Assembly: GCF_007859765.1 (NCBI RefSeq)
Contig: NZ_SIHJ01000004.1
Coordinates: 156,390-220,389 of the forward strand
Length of the DNA stretch: 64,000 nt
Source: Posidoniimonas corsicana
GTDB lineage: Bacteria > Planctomycetota > Planctomycetia > Pirellulales > Lacipirellulaceae
Reading direction: 5' to 3'
Part shown: positions 25,559-34,961 of the stretch, piece after piece
Numbering within the stretch: position 1 is the first letter of the stretch
How the letters are laid out: each line of letters opens with the position of its first letter
The notes under the pieces: model-generated
What the model saw: only the letters and a program-made list of their open reading frames with translations
Told to the model about the DNA's origin: nothing
Database searches by the model: none
Position numbers and translations under genes: made by a program

Positions 25559-26677
25559 TCAAAACCCTCCACCCCCTCCACCGCCGCCGGCGCCGCCGCC
25601 GCTGCCCTTGAGCTCCTCGCTCCACTCGCCGTCGGAGGCCGAGGTCGTGCCGAAGTAGTTCCACGTATGGTAGTCGATCGACGTCACCTCGTAGTGAACC
25701 GACCCGTCGGCGTACAGCATGTTGGCGCCGCCGGGGTGAGCGCTCCGGAACGAGTTGAAGATGTAGTAAGCGTCTGGGTTGTCCCGCCACGTGCCGGGAG
25801 TGTTGAGCGGCACGTTCGTGCTGGCGAGCGGCGTGTTGGTGCAGAGCAGGCAGTTGCGGTTGCTGTCGTCGGCGAGCGTTTCGCCGATCAGGTAGGTCTT
25901 CGAAAGCCCATCGGTGACCTTGCTGAACCGGACTCCCTTCGGGTTGCGGCAGATCATCCCGACACACATCCCATCCTGCACGCAGGTGCCGTTTGCAAAG
26001 CAGTCCGACGAGCCGAAACCTTTGTTAGGCTGCGTGCCCCATGAGCTGCCCATGCACACGTCAGGGGCGCCGCCGCCAAAGTGGCAGTAGTCCTGTGCGG
26101 TTGGACCCATCGAACCGAGGTAGGAATTGCCTTGGGCTGTCGGTGGGTTCTCAATTCCCCAGACCTGCAGTTCGCCAGGCTGCTTGACCACAATCGACGA
26201 AAACGGGTCCGAGGGGCAGAGCATCGCAGGCATGCGGGCGTTGGCGCAGAGCGCCTGGTTGGAGTTCGGGTCCGAGAGGTTCCCGCTACCGGGGTAGGCG
26301 CCGTTCGGCCCGCCCAGCTCCATGTGGAACGAGTCCTTTAACGCCTGGTCCTCCATGAACGGCATGAGGGCCGTAATCCAGTTCCATTCCACCTGTTCGC
26401 CCGTCTGCCAGTAGCGGGCCTGGTCGACCCACCACTGCGGGTACCCCGACCCGCCCGGCGCCCGCTTGTAGGTCCCCTCGAAGTTGTGCACCGCCAGGCC
26501 CATCTGCTTGAGCTGATTGGTGCACTGGGCGCGGCGGGCGGCTTCCCGCGCGGCCTGGACCGCAGGCAGCAGCAACGCGATCAGGATACCGATGATCGCG
26601 ATCACCACGAGTAGCTCGACGAGAGTGAACCCGCGATCGATGCGCGAGCGTGGGCAGCTGCTCGAGACAGACTCCAT
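25559..26677 (-). CDS. DUF1559 type IV pilin-like protein with Gly-rich C-terminus
   Basis: This 372-residue protein has the prepilin cleavage/methylation motif (RGFTLVELLVVIAIIGILI) near residue 16 and the DUF1559 core ending with H-x9-DG (HPGGANMLYADGS). I chose ATG 26677, 15 bases inside the longest frame, because a strong GAGGAGG ribosome site precedes it. The last residues are Gly-rich with one Phe at the end, beyond the usual DUF1559 terminus. DUF1559 proteins are pseudopilin-like exported proteins greatly expanded in planctomycetes, with no settled function. Here it opens an operon with a lipoprotein and an SGNH hydrolase. Confidence 0.92.
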   Translation of the reverse strand: MESVSSSCPRSRIDRGFTLVELLVVIAIIGILIALLLPAVQAAREAARRAQCTNQLKQMGLAVHNFEGTYKRAPGGSGYPQWWVDQARYWQTGEQVEWNWITALMPFMEDQALKDSFHMELGGPNGAYPGSGNLSDPNSNQALCANARMPAMLCPSDPFSSIVVKQPGELQVWGIENPPTAQGNSYLGSMGPTAQDYCHFGGGAPDVCMGSSWGTQPNKGFGSSDCFANGTCVQDGMCVGMICRNPKGVRFSKVTDGLSKTYLIGETLADDSNRNCLLCTNTPLASTNVPLNTPGTWRDNPDAYYIFNSFRSAHPGGANMLYADGSVHYEVTSIDYHTWNYFGTTSASDGEWSEELKGSGGGAGGGGGGGGF

Positions 26678-26848
26678 TTTCGACCTCCTCACAACCTCGT
26701 TGATTGGTTTCCATCGCCGCCAGCACCGACCGGTTTATTCAGCCGAATCGTTCTGACGTCTATCTGCAAGAACAAATAGCAGCGAGATTGGGCCGAGTAC
26801 TCAACCACCAACCCAACCTACGCCGCTCCGCTTTGCACTCCGAAATTG

Positions 26849-26876
26849 CGCCGCGCCGGCGACTACCGGCGCGGCG
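26849..26876 (-). terminator. Hairpin terminator downstream of the autotransporter-repeat gene
   Basis: Perfect 11-bp arms CGCCGCGCCGG (26849-26859) and CCGGCGCGGCG (26866-26876) enclose a six-base loop. On the minus strand it is followed by CAATTTC, a weak T tract. It lies 27 bases past the stop of the large minus-strand gene. Confidence 0.7.
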
Positions 26877-26903
26877 TCCGTCTGCCCCAGACTTGTCGCT
26901 CGA

Positions 26904-29900
26904 CTACTCAGCCCGCCTGCGGACGCCGGCGGCCAGACCGGCAATGCTCAGCAGCAGCATCGCCGTCGCGGGCTCAGGCGCCGCGGCTGCGGCCCCCGTT
27001 GCAACGACACTGAGCGATCCGGTTGTCAGCAAGCCGCTGGTATCCCACTCCAACCCGCCGGCGAGCCCGGCCGGCAGGATGAAGTCCGCCTCGTCAAACA
27101 CGCCGCTTGCGGAACCAAAATCGAACAGGTTCCAGGAATCGCCGGCCAGCAGGGACGCCGCGGACACGCTTGCGTCGAGGCTGACCTCCAGAATGAACCC
27201 GTCCGCGACCGACAGTGCGCCGGTAACCGTCAGCAGGTCGTTGACGCCGGCGTTGGCAATATCAAACTGGATCGTCGATCCATCGACCAGCGAGAGGTCG
27301 CCGTCGACGGTGAACGACTGCCCAAAAGCGCTGGTCGATCCGTCCGTCAGCGTGATGCCGTCGTAGAGCGTCCGGCCGTTCGGGCCGGCGCCGGTGTCGT
27401 CGATGAAGACTTCGATCTCGCCGGCGCCGTTCGAAACGAGTGAGCCGACCGGGGCGCCGTACATCGTCCGGTCCGACTCGGTGAGCATGACGGGGCCGGT
27501 GAACAGGAAGTTGTCCAGGGGCACCGCATCGGTTGCGCCCTCGAGGCCGTCGCCGGGAGCATTGAAGAGCGTTAACGAGCCTTCGCTGGCGCCCGCCTGA
27601 ATTGGCCACACCGCGGCGTTGTCCCAGAAGTTTGCGTAGACGTCGTAGGAGGTATTCGGCTCAAGTCCGGTGATCGTAGTCTTGATCACCGGCACAGCGG
27701 CCTCATCAGGAGGTGTTGTCGGCGCCCCCTGCAGCAGGTCGCCGTTGTTTCCGAACGCCCGCGCTGCCCACTCGTCGTTGCCCTGGAAGCTCCCGTTTGG
27801 CGGGTTCAGTTCGGCGCCGCTTGCAAGGGTCGTGTTGCCTTCGGCGCCCCAGGTCGCGTCGATATAATCCGCATTGGGGCCTTGCGGCATCACCGCGTCA
27901 CCTATGCGGATAACAGCGCCGCTGGTCGTCGAGACGTTGCCCGCGATCGTGCCGCTCTTGCCGCTCAGGGTTTGACCGCCGGCAAGCTGCAGTGACGACT
28001 GAGCCGTGACGTCAATCGTGCCGCCATTCGCGGCGATTTCCGGAGCGGCAATTGCGGTTGTGCTGGCGATCTGGACGGTTCCGGCGCCAGTCTTGGTCAG
28101 GACGCCGTTGTTGCTGACGTTGTTTAGGAGGCTCATCGTAAGGCCATTGCTCACGGTGAGGGTCACAGGGCCAGACTGGGTCCCCGCGATGTCCTGATTG
28201 ATTGTCATCGTCGACTCGCCGCCGCCGGTGTTCGCTACCCGGAAGCTTGCCCCGCCGGCAGCGACGTTGATCGCGCCGGTCAGCGTTGCGGTGCTCTCGA
28301 TTGCGCTCACGCTCCCCCCATTGAAGGTCAGCGGTTCCGCGAGGCTTAGGTCGGTGAAGTTGAAGGTGAGGTCGCCGCCGGCGCTGATGGTGGTTCCAAC
28401 GGCCGATGAGCCGAGCGCCTGGGCGTTGTTGAGGTTCAGCGTCGCGTTTTGGATGACCACCGGGCCGGTGAGCGAGTTCGCGCTGCTGAAGGTGTTGAAC
28501 CCACTGCCAACCACCAGGGTTCCAGACCCACTTATGTTCCCCGACACGTCCCCGCCAATGTCCAGGGTCGCGTTTTCCCCGATGCTGATGGCGCCCTGCA
28601 GTGTGTTGTTGTTCCTCAGCACGGCGGTGACGTTGCCGGTGATGTTGATTGGCGTGGCGCCGCCGAAACCGCTGTCGCCCGTGATGGTGTAGGTGTTGCC
28701 CGTAGAGCTGTCGAAGATCACCTGCGACGGGAAGACGTCTGCACCGGAAATATCGACCGTGACGCCACCGCCGCCGCCTGTTTGTCCGTAGTTGTCTCGC
28801 CAGAGGTCGTAGTCGGCCTGCACGACGTTGCCGCTGGCGTCGCCGGTGCCGTTGCCGTTGAGCGCGTCGTCGCTCTGCCCGAGGTTGTCCCGCCAGATGG
28901 TGTAGTCGGCGGCGTCCACGGAGCCGTCGCTGTTGAAGTCGCCCGCCTGCGGGCCGCCAACCACGGCGGAGTCGTTGAACGTCACCTGGTCGAGGTTGGC
29001 GAATACGGTGTCGCCGCCGGTCCAATTGGCGGTGGTCTGGATGTCCCAGGCCTGACCATTGGCGCCGGTCCAGGTTAGGCTCACGGGCGTGCCGTCGACG
29101 TCCAGCTGCACCTCGTCCGCGGCGGTGTCGAGCACGATCGCGGCGGAGTAGCGGGACCCGGTGATAACGTTGCCAAGCGTGTCGGTGAAGTTCACCTGGA
29201 AGTTTGACGCCGAGGCCCCGCCGTTGAGCGTGAGCGTGCTGGCGTCGATCAGCGTGTAGTTGTTGGCCGTGTCGAAGACCCCTTCGGCGATCGTCACATT
29301 CACGACGAACTGCTCGGAGCCGAATGCGGCGCCGCCCCCGCCGCCGGCGCCGATCGTGAAGGCGCCGTTGACGGAGATCAGGTCGTTCTCAGAGTTGCCG
29401 ACCGACTTGACGGTGGCGTCGTCGCCGAGCTGGAAGTTGAGCGAACCGGTGTTGTTGACGGTGGCCTCGTCGGCGTCGAAGTAGAACAGGTCGACGCCGC
29501 CGTTGACCGACAGGGTCCCGACACCGTCGCCGGGCGAGAGGGTGCTAGACTCCCACACGCCCAGCCTGTTGGCGACCACGGTTCCACCGCCGCTCAGCCC
29601 GGTCTCGTAGGGGGCGATCGGGATCAGATTGTACTTGCTGAAGCCGTTGCTGACGTCGAGCGTGGCGCCGGCGTTTACCTGCACGTCGGAGCGGAGCTCG
29701 CCGTTGTCGCCGGCGCCGTTCACCCGGAGTGTTCCGGATTCGACCGTGGTGGAGCCAAACCAGTAGTCGTCGTTGGCGTCGGTCTTGGTGTTGATCGTTA
29801 GCGTGCCCGAACCGCGTTTGATGACGTTGACGTTGTTCTCTTCGTTGATCGGGACCCCGCTCATGCCGTTCTCGTCGGTGCCGTAGTCGACGAGCCGGCC

Positions 29901-31496
29901 AGCAAGGTCGATGTTCCCTGCACCGGAGAAGACAAAGTTGCGGACGCCGCCGTCGCCATCGGGAGCGGAGATGGTTCCGCCGAGCGTCAGGGTCCCGGAG
30001 GTGGACTCAAAGTTGTAGTTGTCGCCGTTGACATCGCCCTTGATGTTTCCACTCCACGTGTTGTTGCCGGCGCTGGTGACGTGCACCAGGTCCGCGACCC
30101 CTTCACCCCGACGCGGGAAGAGCGTCAGCAGCTCGTTGGCGACCGTGACATTGCCGCTCAGAGCCAGCTTTCCGTTGTTCTGGCTGCCATTCTCGCTGAC
30201 GGTAGTGCCCGTGAGCGTGGTCGCGTCGCCGGCGCCGAGTGCGGATGCGTGGCTTACCTGGAGCGTGCCTCCGGAGATCTGGGTCGTCCCTGTGTAGGTC
30301 TTGGCGGAGTTGAAGCCAACCGTTTCGGTTGTGAGCGACGAGTCGACAAGCACGCTCCCAGCGCCGGACACGGCGTTCGGGAAGGCGCCGTCGAACCCGG
30401 CAACAAAGGCGAGTGTGCCCGCCTCCGCGACGCTCACGGCGCCCGGCACGCTTCCGGTCACCGGGAGCTGCAGCGCCCCGCCCGAGACGGACGTGGTCCC
30501 CGTGTAGGTGTTGGCGCCCGACAGGACCAAGGCGCCGCCCCCCGACTTAGTCAGCCCGGCGCCGCCCGCGACGACCGCACTGATCTCGTGCGTGCCCTCA
30601 CCCACGAGGATGTTGGCGCCGCCGGTGAGCGTCAGCGCGCTGGGGCCGGCAATCTCGTACTGATTGGCGTTGCTGAACGTCATCTCGCTCAGGCTGACCG
30701 GGGCGTCGAGGGTGACCGTTGCGGTGCTGTCCGTGGCGTGAGCGGAGCTGAAGAAGGGGTTGTCGGCGGGGACCGCCCCTCCGAGCCAGTTCGCGCCGGA
30801 GTTGTAGCTCCCGCCGCCATTGACGTTCCATGGGGTGGGCCCGCCGGCGACGCCAAACAACGCGATCGCGACATCGCCCGAGTCGTTGCCGTTCATCCGG
30901 TCCCAGCCGAGGGTCTGCACGCCCGCGCCGCCGCCGAATCCGCTGCCGTAGGCCAGGGCGCCGCCGCCCGCGCCGCCGTCGATGTCGAACACGCCAGATG
31001 AGCTGATGATCGATCCGGCGGCGGGCGTTGTGCCGGCGCCGTTGCCGAAGTTGAGCCCGGCGTAGTTGAGCACGAACTGCGAATCGGCGGTGGTAGTGAT
31101 CGAGTTGTCGATCGCGGTGATCGGTGAGGAGGACGTGTCGACGTAGTCCAGTTCGTAGAGGAAGTATCCGGCGTCGGCGACGCTTACATCAACGTCGAAG
31201 GTGAAGTTGCCGGACGCGGCTGGGTTCGCGAAGTAGAACAACCCCACACGACCGTCAGAGACGAACGCGTCCGGCGAAGCGCCACCGTACATGGCGTTCG
31301 AGTACGTGATGTTGTTGTCGGCGTAGACGCCGAAGACGAGGGCATTGCCGTCGCCTTGCAGAGCGTATGGGAAATTGCCGCTCGTTCCGAGTTCGTCGAC
31401 GCGCCCGCTGCCGGTGCCGGTGACAATCACAACGGCCCACGCAGGGCACGAACCAAGGAGCAGACTCAATACCAATGCCGCAACTGTAGTTCTCAT
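26904..31496 (-). CDS. Large autotransporter-repeat protein with internal dockerin-like pair and PEP-CTERM tail
   Basis: This 1530-residue exported protein starts with a signal peptide (TTVAALVLSLLLGSCPAWA); upstream in-frame sequence lacks export features, so ATG 31496 was chosen. It contains autotransporter-associated beta-strand repeats such as LTKSGGGALVLSGANTYTGT, TYTGTTQISGGTLQVS and VIKRGSGTLTINTK, which should build an extended beta-helix. A dockerin-like pair (GDFNSDGSVDAADYTIW and NVVQADYDLWRDNYGQ) lies in the middle, near residue 850, rather than at the end. The C-terminus is a PEP-CTERM signal (PEPATAMLLLSIAGLAAGVRRR). It has no autotransporter barrel. It is probably a surface structure or glycan-binding protein of the polysaccharide locus. 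Confidence 0.82.
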   Translation of the reverse strand: MRTTVAALVLSLLLGSCPAWAVVIVTGTGSGRVDELGTSGNFPYALQGDGNALVFGVYADNNITYSNAMYGGASPDAFVSDGRVGLFYFANPAASGNFTFDVDVSVADAGYFLYELDYVDTSSSPITAIDNSITTTADSQFVLNYAGLNFGNGAGTTPAAGSIISSSGVFDIDGGAGGGALAYGSGFGGGAGVQTLGWDRMNGNDSGDVAIALFGVAGGPTPWNVNGGGSYNSGANWLGGAVPADNPFFSSAHATDSTATVTLDAPVSLSEMTFSNANQYEIAGPSALTLTGGANILVGEGTHEISAVVAGGAGLTKSGGGALVLSGANTYTGTTSVSGGALQLPVTGSVPGAVSVAEAGTLAFVAGFDGAFPNAVSGAGSVLVDSSLTTETVGFNSAKTYTGTTQISGGTLQVSHASALGAGDATTLTGTTVSENGSQNNGKLALSGNVTVANELLTLFPRRGEGVADLVHVTSAGNNTWSGNIKGDVNGDNYNFESTSGTLTLGGTISAPDGDGGVRNFVFSGAGNIDLAGRLVDYGTDENGMSGVPINEENNVNVIKRGSGTLTINTKTDANDDYWFGSTTVESGTLRVNGAGDNGELRSDVQVNAGATLDVSNGFSKYNLIPIAPYETGLSGGGTVVANRLGVWESSTLSPGDGVGTLSVNGGVDLFYFDADEATVNNTGSLNFQLGDDATVKSVGNSENDLISVNGAFTIGAGGGGGAAFGSEQFVVNVTIAEGVFDTANNYTLIDASTLTLNGGASASNFQVNFTDTLGNVITGSRYSAAIVLDTAADEVQLDVDGTPVSLTWTGANGQAWDIQTTANWTGGDTVFANLDQVTFNDSAVVGGPQAGDFNSDGSVDAADYTIWRDNLGQSDDALNGNGTGDASGNVVQADYDLWRDNYGQTGGGGGVTVDISGADVFPSQVIFDSSTGNTYTITGDSGFGGATPINITGNVTAVLRNNNTLQGAISIGENATLDIGGDVSGNISGSGTLVVGSGFNTFSSANSLTGPVVIQNATLNLNNAQALGSSAVGTTISAGGDLTFNFTDLSLAEPLTFNGGSVSAIESTATLTGAINVAAGGASFRVANTGGGESTMTINQDIAGTQSGPVTLTVSNGLTMSLLNNVSNNGVLTKTGAGTVQIASTTAIAAPEIAANGGTIDVTAQSSLQLAGGQTLSGKSGTIAGNVSTTSGAVIRIGDAVMPQGPNADYIDATWGAEGNTTLASGAELNPPNGSFQGNDEWAARAFGNNGDLLQGAPTTPPDEAAVPVIKTTITGLEPNTSYDVYANFWDNAAVWPIQAGASEGSLTLFNAPGDGLEGATDAVPLDNFLFTGPVMLTESDRTMYGAPVGSLVSNGAGEIEVFIDDTGAGPNGRTLYDGITLTDGSTSAFGQSFTVDGDLSLVDGSTIQFDIANAGVNDLLTVTGALSVADGFILEVSLDASVSAASLLAGDSWNLFDFGSASGVFDEADFILPAGLAGGLEWDTSGLLTTGSLSVVATGAAAAAPEPATAMLLLSIAGLAAGVRRRAE

Positions 31497-31862
31497 CAGA
31501 GGAGTCCCTCTAGGTGGTGGACGGAGTTGTCTCTCAGGTCGCCGGGGCCGACGGCGAGCGGCAGGTGGCTTTCTTTTAACCCAACCGAGAACGCCCTGCG
31601 TAGCCGTTGGTGTCGAGCCCCGGATTCGTTGCTCACGACCTCGAACGAGTTGATAAGATTTAAGACCGAGTCGCTCGCGCCACTGCCCTTGGGCGTGCAG
31701 CGCATCTCCAGAAAAGCTAATCGTCAAGTTAATCGCGCGCCGCTGAAACTGCGATGCGTAAATGCGAAAAAGAATGATGCGATCGCGGACTTGTCTGCGC
31801 CGGGTGCAATCGTGGTTCACTCGCCGCTCTGAATTGCAGCGACAGACGCTTTGGACGCGACT
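31497..31862. other. 366-base intergenic region between GH2 and autotransporter-repeat genes
   Basis: No gene is seen. The segment is moderately A+T-rich around 31730-31790 and probably holds the promoter of the large minus-strand gene. It includes the sequence TGCGTAAATGCG at 31755-31766, which resembles sequences upstream of the GH2/GH115 pair and the xylR gene. Confidence 0.4.
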
Positions 31863-34598
31863 TCACCTTGACCTGAGCGAGAGCGATACGGGCCGCAACG
31901 CTTCGGCGCGCACGGTCAGCTTTAGCTCGCCCGGCTCGTCGCGATTCGTCCGCACAATGGCCAGGCACCTGCCGTGAAAGGCGCTGCGGGTAGAGGAGGG
32001 GAATGGGGTAAGGTTGGTGGGGTCGCCATTGGCGGTTGCGATGATCTCGCCAGGGCCTTTCAGCTCGAACGTAAGCGGGTGATTGGCAAGCGGCGCGGTG
32101 ACGCCACTGGAGTCGGCAATGCGAATTGAGACGAAGGCCAAGTCCCGTCCGTCTGCTAGCAGCTGATCCCGGTCAACCGTCGCGTCCAACGCGGCCGCGG
32201 CGCCGGCCGTTTGGACCTCTGAGCTCGCCCACTCTCGACCATCCTTGTAGGCCGTGGCGCGGAGCGTGCCAGGCTGGTAGGCGACGTCATCCCATCGCAA
32301 GCGGTGCTGACCGGGCGTCTTGCGTTGACGCCCTAGGGATTGGCCGTTGAGGAACAACTCGACCTCGTCGCCCGAGGTGAATACATGGACGGGCGTGACC
32401 TGCCCCTCGCGGCCCGGCCAGGTCCAGTGCGGCAGGATGTGGACCAGCGGCAGGTCGGGCCGCCAGTGCGACTGGTAGAGGTAGAAACGGTCCTTCTTGA
32501 AACCTGCCAAGTCGACAATCCCAAAGTAGGAGCTGCGCGAGAGGTAGTAGGGAGTCGGCTCGCCCAGGTAGTCCCAGCCGCTCCACACAAACCCGCCGGC
32601 GACAAACGGGTGCTCTTTGAGCGACCGGAACACCTTGTCTGCCGATGATCCGAACGGGGTCGTGTAGAGCTCGTAAGAGCTCACCTGGCGGGTGTCCGGG
32701 TCACCCCCGGCGCCATCGGCCACCGGGGCGCTCACCCCCTTGGTCACGGGGAACAGGTAGGCGCCACGGGTGCTGACCGCCGCCGCGTTTTCGCTGCTTA
32801 CGATGACCTTGTCGGGGAACGCCTCGCGGAACGCCGGGTACAGTGGCGGGGTGCGGATGCCCTGCAGTCCGCGGTAGGCGGGCGCATCCCGGATGCCCTC
32901 GCCTTGGTAGTTGAGGCTGATGAGATCAACCTCGGCAGGTAGCGGCATGTCCGGCTTCGAAAAATTCATCGCGGTGGTCGTCGGCCGGGTTGGGTCTTCC
33001 TCTTTCACGATGTCGTGGAGTCGCCGGGCGACCGCGGCGCCGGCCTCGCCGGTGTACTGCTCGCCCACCTCGTTGCCGATGCTCCACGCGATGACCGATG
33101 GGTGGTTGCGGTCACGCCGCACGAGGGCGCGGGTGTCGGGCTCGCTCCACTCGGGAAAGATGAGATGGAAGTCGAGCGGCGTCTTCTTCCGCTCCCAAAC
33201 GTCGAAGGTCTCGTCGATGACCAAGAAGCCCATCTTGTCGGTCAGGTCCAGAAGCTCCTGCGCCGGCGGGTTGTGCGACATGCGGATTGCGTTGCAGCCG
33301 GCCTCTCTGAGAACCTCGAGCTGTCGCTCGGCGGCGCGAACGTTGAACGCGGCGCCTAGCGGTCCGAGGTCGTGGTGTTGGTTGGCGCCGCGGATCGGGA
33401 TGTGCTCGCCGTTCACCAGAACGCCGCGGTTGGGATCAAACCGCAGGTCGCGGATGCCGAACGGCGTGTCGTACTCGTCCACGACCTCGCCCTCCGCGTA
33501 CAGCCTGGTTCGCGCAAGATACCTGTGTGGCTCCTGAGTTGGGGGCGGCCCCCACAGCCGCGGAGAACTGATTTTGGCCGCGCCTCGAATTGATGCAGTG
33601 CGACCGCTATCGACCGAAAGCGGCGCAGGTTCGATCGACGCCACCGGATCGCCACTCGGGCGGTCGTCCTGGCCGAGTTCGTAGATGTCGGTGCTGAGTG
33701 TCACCTCCGCTGCTGATGACGAACGGTTGGCAACCTCAACACGCAACTCGACTACCGCGGACTCGGGCGAGACGTCGCGGGTCGTGACGCAGGTCCCCCA
33801 CTGCCCAATGTGGATTGGCGAAACGGTCGTCAGCCATACATTGCGGTACAGGCCGCCGCCCGGGTACCAGCGTGAAGATTCGGGCGGGTTGTCTAGTCGG
33901 ATGGCGAGCTGGTTCACCCCGCCGGGGCGGATGTAGGGAGTGAGGTCGACCTGCCAGGACGCATAGCCAAATGGCCAGCCGCCAACCAGCTGGCCGTTGA
34001 GCCACACCATGGCGTAGGACATCGCCCCGTCGACCTCGAGGAAGACCGACTTGCCGGCGCTCGATTCGGGAATATCGAGCTGGCGGCGATACCACGCGAC
34101 GCCGGGACTTGGCAGGCGCCCCATCCCGCCGCTGACCGCCGCGCCCCAGCCGCCGCTGAACGGGCCGGCAATCGCCCAGTCGTGCGGCAGGTCAACCGAT
34201 TCCCAGGCGGTGTCGTCAAACCCGGCTTGGACGAAAGCAAAGTCGCTGCCCGGAGACCCCGCGGGCCGCGCATGGTGGTTGGCTGGATCCTTGATGAACG
34301 CATTCGCCGTTGGCAGGATCCACGGCTTGAGGACCGCTTGATCAGACCGCACCTGCACCGCCTCGGTTGGTCGTTCGTCGGCGGGCCGCGTCTCGCGCCG
34401 GTCGGTGATTTCGGGCCGTGCGTCGTAGACCAGCGGGTCGGGCGTTTCGTCGGGGCCGTACTTGTAGAACCGCCAGCCGAAGTTGATCGACTCTCGGGTG
34501 CGTACTCCGGCTGCCGCTTCGCTGGCGTTGGCGCCATGCGGCGCCACGGTCGTGGCGCCGATCACGGCCGAGACTAGAAGGGCGATGCGGTATACCAT
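31863..34598 (-). CDS. Glycoside hydrolase family 2 enzyme (beta-galactosidase/beta-glucuronidase type), secreted
   Basis: This 911-residue exported enzyme has a signal peptide (IALLVSAVIGATTVAPHGANA), a jelly-roll sugar-binding domain (SVDLPHDWAIAGPFSG, VFLEVDGAMSYAMVWLNG), an Ig-like domain, and the GH2 TIM barrel with acid/base Glu in IAWSIGNEVGEQ and nucleophile Glu in VIVSSENAAA. Two further beta domains follow, including VTPVHVFTSGDEVELFLNG, as in extracellular GH2 enzymes with a DUF4982-like region. Upstream in-frame codons are not signal-like, so ATG 34598 was preferred. It is divergent from the GH115 gene and likely trims side chains in the same glycan; the exact sugar cannot be read from sequence. 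Confidence 0.88.
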   Translation of the reverse strand: MVYRIALLVSAVIGATTVAPHGANASEAAAGVRTRESINFGWRFYKYGPDETPDPLVYDARPEITDRRETRPADERPTEAVQVRSDQAVLKPWILPTANAFIKDPANHHARPAGSPGSDFAFVQAGFDDTAWESVDLPHDWAIAGPFSGGWGAAVSGGMGRLPSPGVAWYRRQLDIPESSAGKSVFLEVDGAMSYAMVWLNGQLVGGWPFGYASWQVDLTPYIRPGGVNQLAIRLDNPPESSRWYPGGGLYRNVWLTTVSPIHIGQWGTCVTTRDVSPESAVVELRVEVANRSSSAAEVTLSTDIYELGQDDRPSGDPVASIEPAPLSVDSGRTASIRGAAKISSPRLWGPPPTQEPHRYLARTRLYAEGEVVDEYDTPFGIRDLRFDPNRGVLVNGEHIPIRGANQHHDLGPLGAAFNVRAAERQLEVLREAGCNAIRMSHNPPAQELLDLTDKMGFLVIDETFDVWERKKTPLDFHLIFPEWSEPDTRALVRRDRNHPSVIAWSIGNEVGEQYTGEAGAAVARRLHDIVKEEDPTRPTTTAMNFSKPDMPLPAEVDLISLNYQGEGIRDAPAYRGLQGIRTPPLYPAFREAFPDKVIVSSENAAAVSTRGAYLFPVTKGVSAPVADGAGGDPDTRQVSSYELYTTPFGSSADKVFRSLKEHPFVAGGFVWSGWDYLGEPTPYYLSRSSYFGIVDLAGFKKDRFYLYQSHWRPDLPLVHILPHWTWPGREGQVTPVHVFTSGDEVELFLNGQSLGRQRKTPGQHRLRWDDVAYQPGTLRATAYKDGREWASSEVQTAGAAAALDATVDRDQLLADGRDLAFVSIRIADSSGVTAPLANHPLTFELKGPGEIIATANGDPTNLTPFPSSTRSAFHGRCLAIVRTNRDEPGELKLTVRAEALRPVSLSLRSR

Positions 34599-34961
34599 CT
34601 TGCGTTCAGACTCCGTGGAATACTCTGGATACATGCCCGGTGGTACCACATTGCACGGCAGTCTGCCATTCTCTGGAACAGCTGTACGGAGCCTTCTCCT
34701 ATCGCCCAAGCGTGACCGCTTGGTTGGCGAGTCCGTTGTTGAGATGCGGAAGTTTGCCGAAGGTCGAGGGCGCCGCCGTCTACGGAGATTCGGGGGGCAG
34801 CGCAGGGGAACTGACCGTAGAAGCCTGTAAGATAAACTGTGCTCGGGCCTCTCGTTTCGCGCCCCGCATTTGTGCCATCGAATTGCGCATTTGAGTCGGC
34901 GAGTCTGGGATAGCATAATCGTCGCGTGCCAGAGCTTCGTCTCGTCCCCATTGAGGTACTG
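34599..34961. other. 363-base divergent promoter region between GH2 and GH115 genes
   Basis: No gene is supported. Both neighbouring genes start outward from it, so two promoters are expected. The sequence TGCGCATTTGAG at 34884-34895 resembles sequences in two other spacers of this locus and is a candidate regulator site. The + strand side ends with a good ribosome site (TGAGGT) before 34962. Confidence 0.45.
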
